Under the pieces are notes generated by a model that saw only the letters and a list, made by a program, of their open reading frames with translations, was not told where the DNA came from and searched no databases. A stretch of DNA of 46,222 bases. Source: Fimbriimonadaceae bacterium. Lineage in GTDB: Bacteria > Armatimonadota > Fimbriimonadia > Fimbriimonadales > Fimbriimonadaceae. Every line of letters begins with the position of its first letter. The first letter of the stretch is position 1. Shown here in pieces: positions 39,688 through 46,222 of the stretch. The DNA lies in NCBI GenBank assembly GCA_020850835.1, contig JADZDX010000101.1, positions 1 to 46,222 on the forward strand, given 5' to 3'. The translations under genes were made by a program, and so were the position numbers.

Positions 39688-40521
39688 ATGGACCTCGCTC
39701 GACTTAGCATTTGGATCAGCCTCGCTTGGTGCATCACCCTTGTGGCATGCGGTCGAGCCCCTGCACGACCCGTGAAGAGAAATCCAGCCAAAATGCGAAC
39801 GGCCGATCCGACCTGGAAACAAGCGGCCAGTGAGGCGCGGACCATCAGCCCCCGAAAATGGACCCAAGACCAACTGTCCGAATTTGTTCTCCATGAAGGC
39901 GGAGAGGATCAGAAGATCGTTGCCCTGACCTTTGACGATGGCCCCCATGCATCAAGTACCCAAGATATTCTCGCGATCCTTCGTCAAGAAAACGTCCGGG
40001 CCACGTTCTTCGTTGTTGGATTTATGGCCAAGAAGCGCCCCGATTTGGTGCGGGCAGCGTTCCGAGAGGGTCATGAGATTGGCAATCACAGCTTCAGCCA
40101 CGCAAGCCTACCTAAGGTTCCATACTCCAAAATCATCACCGACTACCTAGCAGCGAGCAATGTGATCCGAGAATTAACAGGATCAAACCCACGATACTGC
40201 CGCCCACCAGGAGGAGACTCCAGCCCCATAGTTTTGGAGGCCGCGGCCGACTTGGGAATGACGTCTGTCTTTTGGACAAACAACCCAGGAGACACTAATC
40301 GTTTGGGTGACCATGAGGTCTTCCGTCGCAGTGTGAATCGGCTTACGCCGGGAGGGATTATCTTGTTACATGATGGGCCCAAGGATACGCTTAGGGCGCT
40401 TGTGCGACTCATTCGGACGGCGAAAATGGCGGGCTATCGTTTCGTCAGCCTAGATGAGTTAAAGAATAGCGGTGCAATAGCGAAGTCCGCCAAGAAACGA
40501 GAAGCAACCATGTCTTGGTAA
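39688..40521 (+). CDS. Lipoprotein polysaccharide deacetylase (NodB/PDA family)
   Basis: Removes N- or O-acetyl groups from peptidoglycan, chitin-like or other polymers outside the cytosol. The N-terminus ends in LVACG, a lipobox for Cys acylation. The NodB motifs follow: TFDDGPHASS (catalytic Asp, metal Asp), ATFFVVG, GNHSFSHASL (His pair), RPPGGDSSP and LLHDGPK. 277 residues. The stop codon is part of the -10 of the next gene. No clear promoter; a TATTCT at 39650-39655 is possible. Confidence 0.88.
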   Translation: MDLARLSIWISLAWCITLVACGRAPARPVKRNPAKMRTADPTWKQAASEARTISPRKWTQDQLSEFVLHEGGEDQKIVALTFDDGPHASSTQDILAILRQENVRATFFVVGFMAKKRPDLVRAAFREGHEIGNHSFSHASLPKVPYSKIITDYLAASNVIRELTGSNPRYCRPPGGDSSPIVLEAAADLGMTSVFWTNNPGDTNRLGDHEVFRRSVNRLTPGGIILLHDGPKDTLRALVRLIRTAKMAGYRFVSLDELKNSGAIAKSAKKREATMSW

Positions 40522-40524
40522 GAT
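40519..40524 (+). promoter_or_regulatory. Start-proximal -10 element (TAAGAT) of the M28 peptidase gene
   Basis: TAAGAT begins with the TAA stop of the deacetylase and is followed by 6 nt (GACCGA) and ATG 40531, so the downstream gene can be started independently with leaderless geometry. Confidence 0.5.
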
Positions 40525-40530
40525 GACCGA

Positions 40531-41934
40531 ATGCGATCTCTCGCAACTCTTTTCCTTGCCCTCATAGCCGTTTCAGGACAAGCTCAAGACCGAGCAACCC
40601 TTGACCGAATCATTGATGAAGGCAAGAATCATAGCCAAGCCATGAAGCTCTTAGGGCACATCTCCCATAAGATTGGCCCGCGCTTGAGCACAAGCTACGG
40701 GTTGGATAATGCCTACAACTGGACCCAGAAGACCTTCAAGAGTTTCGGTTGTAAGAACGTGCACTTGGAGCAGTGGGGAGAGTGGCCCGTTGGTTTTCAA
40801 AGAGGTAAGAGCTCCGGAAAGATGCTCGGCGACCATGCAAGAACTTTTGAGTTTACGACCCCCAGTTGGACTCAGGGAACCGATGGGCCAAAGCGAGGCA
40901 AAGCGGTTCTGGCACCCAGAACCAAGGAAGAGTTAGAGCAACGAAAGGGTCAGCTCAAGGGAGCGTGGCTCATCTACACAACGCCCCCACCAAGAGTTAT
41001 GCGAGGGCAAAATCCGACCCCAGAACAACAGGCCGCTCTTGATCTGCAAAAGGCAATATTCGAGGCTGGCATCCTCGGAACCGTGCAGGCTAGTAGCAAC
41101 GAACTGGTCATTACGAGTGGGTCATGGCAAGACAAGACCTTTGAGAACCATCCCACCAATGTTTCCATAACGGTACGCAAGTCGGATATGGACGCCATCG
41201 CGAAGGCGATGGAGGGGCCCAAGCCCGTTGAACTGGAGTTCAACCTCAAGCACACCTGGATTAAGGGACCCCGCAAGCTCTATAATGTCATTGCTGAGAT
41301 TCCTGGCTCGACCAAATCCGATGAAGTCGTCATTGTGGGAGGCCATTTGGACTCTTGGGATGGCCCCGGCAGCCAGGGTACGGCTGACAATGGAACAGGC
41401 GTGACCGCGGCCCTAGAAGCAGCGCGAATACTGAACAAGGCGGGAGCCAAGCCGGCCCGTACCATTCGGTTCATATTGTTTACTGGCGAAGAACAGGGAC
41501 TTTTCGGATCCCGCGAGTACGTAAAGCAGCATGCTAACGAACTCAGTAAGATTTCCTGCGTTTTCATTGAAGATGGAGGGGCAAACCCCGAGAGTGGCAC
41601 CTATGGGTTAGCTTCCATGGCGCCGTTTCTGCAGGTGATTGCCGACATCAGTACCGCAGCCTTCCCTGAGCTTCCAATGAAAATCCGTACGGTTGATCGA
41701 ATGCCGCGCGGTGGAGGGAGCGATCATGCGCCATTCAATCAGGCCGGGGTACCAGCCTTCTTCTGGGACGAGGAGGGAACCCAAAGTTACACCTTTGTGC
41801 ACCACACCCAGAATGATCGGATTGAGCACGTCCCAGCGAACTATATGATTCAGTCCGCTACAAATGAGGCCGTCGCCGCCTTTGTAATGGCATCCGTTCC
41901 TGAGATGATGCCTAGGGAAACCCCGGCACAGTGA
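40531..41934 (+). CDS. Secreted M28-family metallopeptidase
   Basis: An aminopeptidase/carboxypeptidase of the M28 (cocatalytic zinc) family. Signal peptide (residues 1-18, GQAQ|D), then a PA/protease-associated insert region, and metal-site motifs VGGHLDSWDGPGSQGTADN (His, Asp), FTGEEQGLFGS (catalytic Glu), EDGG and the late GGSDHAPFNQAGV. 467 residues. Exported enzyme, nutrient acquisition likely. Confidence 0.9.
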   Translation: MRSLATLFLALIAVSGQAQDRATLDRIIDEGKNHSQAMKLLGHISHKIGPRLSTSYGLDNAYNWTQKTFKSFGCKNVHLEQWGEWPVGFQRGKSSGKMLGDHARTFEFTTPSWTQGTDGPKRGKAVLAPRTKEELEQRKGQLKGAWLIYTTPPPRVMRGQNPTPEQQAALDLQKAIFEAGILGTVQASSNELVITSGSWQDKTFENHPTNVSITVRKSDMDAIAKAMEGPKPVELEFNLKHTWIKGPRKLYNVIAEIPGSTKSDEVVIVGGHLDSWDGPGSQGTADNGTGVTAALEAARILNKAGAKPARTIRFILFTGEEQGLFGSREYVKQHANELSKISCVFIEDGGANPESGTYGLASMAPFLQVIADISTAAFPELPMKIRTVDRMPRGGGSDHAPFNQAGVPAFFWDEEGTQSYTFVHHTQNDRIEHVPANYMIQSATNEAVAAFVMASVPEMMPRETPAQ

Positions 41935-41944
41935 ATGCCCATAA

Positions 41945-43633
41945 CTAACTGACCAAGAAAGCCCGAGTCCACCCTCGCACCGAGTTCACGTGCCAGACCT
42001 CTTCAGCCCGCGCAAGCTCATGCCGAGTGATAGCCTGAACATGGACAAGCCCCTTGGCGATGGCGTTCGCCCTTGCTAGGCCGGGAAGTAAGCCAGCCGA
42101 CTCGGGTGGAGTCACCCGAACCCCATCTAGTTTCGCCACCACATTCCCAGTGGTGAACTCCGTAACTTCACCCCTCTCATTCCAGAGTAATGTTTCGTCC
42201 ACATCCGGACAGCACCTTCTCGCTCGATCAAAGAGCGCTCGCCGCGTGGACTTATACCCAAGCTTGGGAGCGCAAGAATCGACCGGCCATGGACAGGGCC
42301 GATATGTGAGTTGGTCGGGAAATGCCGATACGCGAGCGACCTCAGTGCCCAATTGTCCCTCCACACCGCACTTTAGTCTCACTAGTAATGGCGGCTGGCC
42401 GAAGTCCTTGGGCTCCCACTTAGGTGCGACAAATCCGCAGTGGGCGGCCGTTGCCCGCATGCGGCCCAGCCGCGCTTCAGCGAACGAAACTTGGTCGCCA
42501 TTCCAGATGGCAGTTTCCAAGACCTGGCATGGGGCCAAGGGGTCAAGCGCCCGCATTTTGGAATGACACTCCTCCCATTCTTCCAAAGGATCGCTATCCC
42601 AAACGATCCCGCCACCCACACCATATTCAGCCCGCCCGTCTTGCAGTACTAGAGTTCGAATTGCAACGTTGAAGTATGCTTTTTTTTCTGGTCCCATCCA
42701 TCCAATAGCTCCGCAATAAACACCACGTGGCGTATGTTCAAGCTCAGCGATGGCTCGGGTGGTTTCAATCTTGGGTGCCCCGACTACCGAGGCGCATGGG
42801 AACAGCGCCCTGAAGAGTGAGGCGGTGCTGTGGGTCACATGGGCGGTTATGGTTGAGGTCATTTGCCAGACGCTCCCGTGGGCAGCTACCTCGAACAGTA
42901 TCGGGGCTTGAACTGAGCCGACTTGGGCAACCCGACCAAGGTCATTGCGGATCATGTCCACGATCATCAAGTTTTCGGCATGATCCTTCTCAGAGCTAGC
43001 GAGTTCATCAGGAGCCAACGAAATGGGCCGCGTACCCTTCATTGGCTGAGTCGTGACCAAGTGGCCATTGCGGCGAAAGAACAGCTCAGGACTCAGGGAC
43101 AGTATGGTGAGGTCATCGTAGACCAGTAGGGCACCGTGCTCCGGAACGTGGTCCTCGCATAGGGCGCAGAACATGTCGCCAGGGTCACCCTGCAACTCTC
43201 CTTCAAGGCGGAACGTGTGGTTAACTTGATAGGTTCGCCCCTGCCGGAGCATGGCCTTGATCCTCTTAATATCGCGGAAATAGGCGTACTTCGGGATGGC
43301 CACCTTCAGCCCCGAGCCAAAGTCCGCCAAGCTTCCGTGAGTCAGGAACTCAAAGGGCTCTTGTCGTTCGTAGGTCGCGAAACGAGCAAGCGGCGCGGAA
43401 TTGCCCGGTACCACCTGGAAGTCATCAAAGGCGGGGGCCGCATCATACGATACAAACCCCACGACAAAACGGGATTGGGCTTGAGCTTCCGCCCACTCTA
43501 GGATTGGAACGACCTCATCAAGCGTCGTGGCCGAGCGTGTTTCGATGGGCCCTCGAAACTCCATCCATCCGGCCTCCGAACGCACTAGGGCTACTCCGGA
43601 AGAACAGCGATCCGGCCTCCAGAAACTATTCAT
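41945..43633 (-). CDS. pabB: PabB-PabC fusion: aminodeoxychorismate synthase component I and 4-amino-4-deoxychorismate lyase
   Basis: Makes p-aminobenzoate for folate. Residues ~1-355 are PabB/TrpE-like: RQGRTYQVNHTFRLEG, LSLSPELFF, TQPMKGTRP, KDHAENLMIVDMIRNDLGR, FRALFPCASVVGAPK and the C-terminal GGGIVWDS. Residues ~370-562 are PabC-like: LETAIWNGDQVSFAEARLGRM, the PLP Lys in YKSTRRALFDRARR and ETLLWNERGEVTEFTTGNV. ATG 43633 overlaps the rhomboid-like stop by 8 nt and gives 562 residues. Such PabBC fusions are known. The glutaminase PabA is not in the window. Confidence 0.9.
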   Translation of the reverse strand: MNSFWRPDRCSSGVALVRSEAGWMEFRGPIETRSATTLDEVVPILEWAEAQAQSRFVVGFVSYDAAPAFDDFQVVPGNSAPLARFATYERQEPFEFLTHGSLADFGSGLKVAIPKYAYFRDIKRIKAMLRQGRTYQVNHTFRLEGELQGDPGDMFCALCEDHVPEHGALLVYDDLTILSLSPELFFRRNGHLVTTQPMKGTRPISLAPDELASSEKDHAENLMIVDMIRNDLGRVAQVGSVQAPILFEVAAHGSVWQMTSTITAHVTHSTASLFRALFPCASVVGAPKIETTRAIAELEHTPRGVYCGAIGWMGPEKKAYFNVAIRTLVLQDGRAEYGVGGGIVWDSDPLEEWEECHSKMRALDPLAPCQVLETAIWNGDQVSFAEARLGRMRATAAHCGFVAPKWEPKDFGQPPLLVRLKCGVEGQLGTEVARVSAFPDQLTYRPCPWPVDSCAPKLGYKSTRRALFDRARRCCPDVDETLLWNERGEVTEFTTGNVVAKLDGVRVTPPESAGLLPGLARANAIAKGLVHVQAITRHELARAEEVWHVNSVRGWTRAFLVS

Positions 43634-44390
43634 CGTTCGATACGCTATCTTCAAACATCTTACGGAGACGCTCTTGCTCAGCCCGCTTGCGTTCTCGGTC
43701 GCGAACGTCGTCAATGTACTCATTGAATTGTTCGCGTTCGCGCTTGGCGTCTTTCGATGATCGCCGCATGCCGTCTTGTACGGTCACGCCTCGGCGGTAG
43801 CGAATGGGCAACAAGTCCGAGGCCCACGCCCAAGCAAGCGCCATCGGAAGCCCGCACGCCAGCCCGACGAATGGAGAGTTGCTGGACCCAATAATCAGGA
43901 TTGCTATAACCGCCGTCAGTAGACAGAAAGTCTTTGCCGGGATATTGATCCCCCAAAAGCAGATCACTTGATAGGAGTTACGGGCACCCCAAATCATTGT
44001 GATAGCCGATGCAGGCAAGATTGAGCCATAAAGGGTCGCCCCATTTGTTGCCATCCCGGCGAGCCCCGCTGAAGCCGAACCCAGAAGGGCAAACACGAAG
44101 AAGCCCACGACAAAGGGACCCGACCGCATGTCGCTCTCGACCTGCTGACCAAAACTCCAAAGCCACCAGCAACCAAAGAGAATCGAAAGTACCCCTGAGC
44201 TAACCATGGCAAATGGGTAGGTGAGGACAGTCCAAGGTTGAACACCAGATGTGTTTGAGTCGAATGCGAGCCAAAGGAACACGCCACGATCTTGCGTAAC
44301 CCAACTTGCTAAGAAGCAAACCACGATGGCAATGATTAGGCCAAGAGTGGCCGGTGCCTTCATGCTTCGCAATCTCATCATCGGGTTCAT
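43626..44390 (-). CDS. Rhomboid/derlin-like membrane protein, catalytic Ser and His not apparent
   Basis: Six to seven hydrophobic segments (residues ~13-205) and a charged coiled C-terminus (KDAKREREQFNEYIDDVRDRER). Features recall rhomboid: WTVLTYPFAM, WWLWSFGQQVE, a G-A-T-L-Y-G stretch where active rhomboids have G-x-S-G-x-x-G, and no His near the last helix (FVGLACGLPMALAWAWA). The catalytic dyad seems lost, so this may be a pseudoprotease. CACAAT stands 6 nt before the ATG. It is co-transcribed with pabBC. Confidence 0.65.
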   Translation of the reverse strand: MNPMMRLRSMKAPATLGLIIAIVVCFLASWVTQDRGVFLWLAFDSNTSGVQPWTVLTYPFAMVSSGVLSILFGCWWLWSFGQQVESDMRSGPFVVGFFVFALLGSASAGLAGMATNGATLYGSILPASAITMIWGARNSYQVICFWGINIPAKTFCLLTAVIAILIIGSSNSPFVGLACGLPMALAWAWASDLLPIRYRRGVTVQDGMRRSSKDAKREREQFNEYIDDVRDRERKRAEQERLRKMFEDSVSNDE

Positions 44391-44396
44391 TTGTAG

Positions 44397-44402
44397 ATTG
44401 TG
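44397..44402 (-). promoter_or_regulatory. Start-proximal -10-like element (CACAAT) of the rhomboid-like gene
   Basis: CACAAT + 6 nt (CTACAA) + ATG 44390. Same C-first variant as at argS and pyrR. Confidence 0.35.
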
Positions 44403-44443
44403 ACGGATCGCGCAGCCCCGATTCGCTACACTATTAGTTCACT

Positions 44444-45112
44444 ATGAAGTTGGCCCTATGCCTTGGATTCGCCCTGCTAGCCGAGTGCTCCTTCCCCGGC
44501 ACCATCTGCATTGACCCTGGGCACCCGAGCGAGGTAGGGCGAGGGACGACGGGAAAGCGCATCAGCGAACTTGAGGCTGTATGGCTCGTTGCCAAACAGC
44601 TCCGGCCGATTCTCGAAAGGCAAGGGCATAAGGTCGTTATGACCAAAACTACAATGACCGGATTAGTCAAGAACCAACGCCGGGCCGAAATCGCGAATGC
44701 CGCAAAGGCAGACCTCCTTTTGCGCTTGCACTGCGATGCGGCGAACGAATCCGGCTTCGCCACTTTCTTTCCGGCCCGCCAAGGCACCGTCGGCGGTGTC
44801 ACCGGCCCCAGCCAATCGGTCATGGACGCGAGCCGAGCATTGTCCCACCCTTTTCATCAAGCGGTAATGAAGGTCCTTAAAGGTAACCTCAACGACCGCG
44901 GCGTTCGAGATGAATCCAAGACCGCCGTCGGGGCGAAACAAGGCGCCCTGACCGGTTCGATCTTCAGTAAAGTGCCCGTACTACTTGTCGAAATGGCGGT
45001 CCTCAACAAGGAAAGCGACGACAAGTTCATGGCGAGCGCAAAAGGGCGGCTTCTCATGGCCAAAGCCCTCGCCGCAGGGGTCAATGCCGCCCTCAAGGCA
45101 CGCGCCAAATGA
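44444..45112 (+). CDS. N-acetylmuramoyl-L-alanine amidase (Amidase_3)
   Basis: Zinc amidase that cuts the bond between muramic acid and the peptide stem, used in cell separation. Signal-like N-terminus (residues ~1-18), then IDPGHPSE (first His), ISELEAVWLV (Glu), LLLRLHCDA (second His) and LVEMAVLNKESDD (catalytic-region Glu). 222 residues, a minimal family member without extra binding domain. Start -10 less clear: TATTAG 6 nt before ATG. Its last 20 nt overlap the convergent glycosyltransferase. Confidence 0.88.
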   Translation: MKLALCLGFALLAECSFPGTICIDPGHPSEVGRGTTGKRISELEAVWLVAKQLRPILERQGHKVVMTKTTMTGLVKNQRRAEIANAAKADLLLRLHCDAANESGFATFFPARQGTVGGVTGPSQSVMDASRALSHPFHQAVMKVLKGNLNDRGVRDESKTAVGAKQGALTGSIFSKVPVLLVEMAVLNKESDDKFMASAKGRLLMAKALAAGVNAALKARAK

Positions 45113-46222
45113 CGTACTGAATGCCACCCATGAACGGGGTAGCGCCTTGCCCAATCAATTGCTTCTTGAGTTCAGGCGTAATGCGACTGACCCGAGTTAG
45201 CAGAGCGTAAGGCCGTTTCAGTCTCTCCAAGTCTCCCGGTGACTCAGCGACCCCAACCACATCGTTGGCATAGTAAACGACCGACGGGTGGCTCGTCTCC
45301 TGCAGCAGGGTTTGGGCCCCGGGTCGCTTGCCCATCTGATAAACCACGATCGGTAGCTTGCGATTCCGCGCAACTTTGGTGCAAGAGTGCAGTTCCTCCT
45401 GATAGGGCGCATTGAACTTTAGCTCCTTACCCGGCATCGCAAATGTCGCTCCGCCGTAGTACCACCACTGACCGACATTGACCAGCAAGGTCGTAACTAG
45501 AATTCCAACTATCGGAGCAAGCAAGGGGCGCATCGGCCGGACCTCACCTCGGGTCCGCCAGCGATCCGCTGCATAGATCGCCACGATAACGATCATCGCC
45601 GGCACCGCCGGCAAGACGTAGTGCATTAGCTTCGCACCCGTGACGGTGAAGAATATGAAAACAGTGATAAACCAACGAAAGTTGTAGCGAACGAAGGGGT
45701 CGTGCGCCGCCAAGGCTTTCCATGCTTTCGGAAGGGCGAGGGACCAAGGGAATGCGCCGAGCAACAAAATCGGGAGGTAAACGAGGAGCCCTGCCAGTCG
45801 GTTGGGTGTATGAGCGATGTCGCCGCCAGCGAAGCGGCCTATGTTCTGCCGAATCAAAAATTCCTGAACGAAGAACTCACGATTGGTAAGGAAAGCCGGC
45901 ACGGTCCACGTAGCTACCACCGCAAAAAAGATCAAACCCCCGAGCCCCCAGTACCCGGCAAACTTTGGGCGGAGTGCAGGCTCGCGCCAATAGGTACAAC
46001 CCATCAAGATTAAGAATAGGATGACTCCTACCGGACCTTTTGCGAGTACTGAAACTCCGAGCCAAAACGCCGTGAGCAACCGCCAATGCCGCCCTTCGGT
46101 CAAGGATCGCCAAAAAGAATAGCTCGCGGCCATTTCCGCAAGAACCAATGGCATGTCCGTCATCAACTGCCGACTGCATGCGACAACGAGCAGAGAACTG
46201 GCCAGCATGAGCGCGGCAAGAT
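45093..46222 (-). CDS. GT39/ArnT-like polytopic glycosyltransferase (N-terminus outside the window)
   Basis: Glycosyltransferase of the PMT/ArnT/AglS group that moves a sugar from a polyprenol-phosphate donor, in the membrane. Seen are many hydrophobic segments, the LMTDMPLVL motif (second Asp-containing block) near the 5' end, WLGVSVLAKGPVGVIL, NIGRFAGGDIAHTPNR (family block) and a long C-terminal extracytoplasmic domain. The reading frame stays open through 46222 (LAAL before the M of 46208), so the first ~100 residues with the first Asp motif lie beyond the edge. Acceptor unknown. Confidence 0.85.
   Translation of the reverse strand, partial: LAALMLASSLLVVACSRQLMTDMPLVLAEMAASYSFWRSLTEGRHWRLLTAFWLGVSVLAKGPVGVILFLILMGCTYWREPALRPKFAGYWGLGGLIFFAVVATWTVPAFLTNREFFVQEFLIRQNIGRFAGGDIAHTPNRLAGLLVYLPILLLGAFPWSLALPKAWKALAAHDPFVRYNFRWFITVFIFFTVTGAKLMHYVLPAVPAMIVIVAIYAADRWRTRGEVRPMRPLLAPIVGILVTTLLVNVGQWWYYGGATFAMPGKELKFNAPYQEELHSCTKVARNRKLPIVVYQMGKRPGAQTLLQETSHPSVVYYANDVVGVAESPGDLERLKRPYALLTRVSRITPELKKQLIGQGATPFMGGIQYVIWRVP

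Noticed and set aside
1-46222. tRNA, rRNA, CRISPR, transposase or phage genes
   Set aside because: No T-loop-like GGTTCGA with acceptor stem, no repeat array, and no transposase or integrase motif was seen in either strand.

Overview
The window is a gene-dense chromosomal segment (about 56 protein genes in 46.2 kb, roughly mid-50s percent G+C by eye) from a free-living, didermal-looking bacterium. It has no rRNA, tRNA, insertion sequence, phage or CRISPR array that I can recognise. Housekeeping genes sit in short, tightly overlapping operons. Secreted or lipid-anchored hydrolases, a PEP-CTERM-like surface protein and a lone fliS/fliT pair are mixed among them. My best guess is an Armatimonadota (Fimbriimonadia-like) genome. 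That is an inference from gene content and style, not from a marker gene.

Layout. 1-6.5 kb: minus-strand genes for a secreted protein, a TPR membrane protein, dUTPase (dut), then a menaquinone-type block of HAD phosphatase, polyprenyl diphosphate synthase and the methyltransferase menG/ubiE, and an M29 aminopeptidase. 6.5-10.8 kb: rpsU, a shortened PgpH-type HD phosphodiesterase, ybeY, a DgkA-PAP2 fusion and a CNNM/CBS transporter, which is a variant of the conserved phoH-pgpH-ybeY-dgkA neighbourhood. 10.8-16 kb: a PrcB-domain protein, plsC, a probable outer-membrane protein, a sugar acyltransferase, two unknown genes and fliS/fliT. 16-22 kb: prfB with its programmed frameshift, an NYN-domain protein, an esterase, a DnaA-domain-I-like protein, an MBL hydrolase, an isolated atpC and a half-length UvrA. 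22-27.5 kb: an S-adenosylmethionine decarboxylase preceded by a structured RNA and terminator, an ABC exporter operon with a DsbA-RibD fusion, tfoX, a HIT protein and queE. 27.5-34.3 kb: argS, a small membrane protein, hemW, pyrR-pyrB-pyrC and a PEP-CTERM-like protein. 34.5-46.2 kb: an APH(6)-like kinase, kbl, a 3-methyladenine glycosylase, S1/P1 nuclease, SMP-30 protein, family-4 uracil-DNA glycosylase, deacetylase, M28 peptidase, a pabB-pabC fusion, a rhomboid-like protein, an amidase and a truncated (window edge) GT39 glycosyltransferase.

How the genes work together. Pyrimidine synthesis and control (pyrRBC), quinone side-chain synthesis and ring methylation, polyprenol phosphate recycling, translation/ribosome maturation and DNA repair are each represented by small operons joined by ATGA/GTGA overlaps. 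The most striking window-wide pattern is regulatory. Many operon-first genes have a -10-like hexamer (TANNNT or C/GANNNT) exactly 6-8 nt before the start codon, with no Shine-Dalgarno sequence and no -35. This is the layout expected for leaderless mRNAs, and in several divergent pairs two such elements face each other within 17-40 bp. The one consensus -35/-10 promoter with a 17-bp spacer that I found drives a structured ~245-nt RNA that ends in a strong intrinsic terminator just before the S-adenosylmethionine decarboxylase gene. Other points worth a second look are the stand-alone UvrA C-terminal half, the DsbA-RibD and DgkA-PAP2 fusions, and a class-I signature in ArgRS that lacks both histidines.
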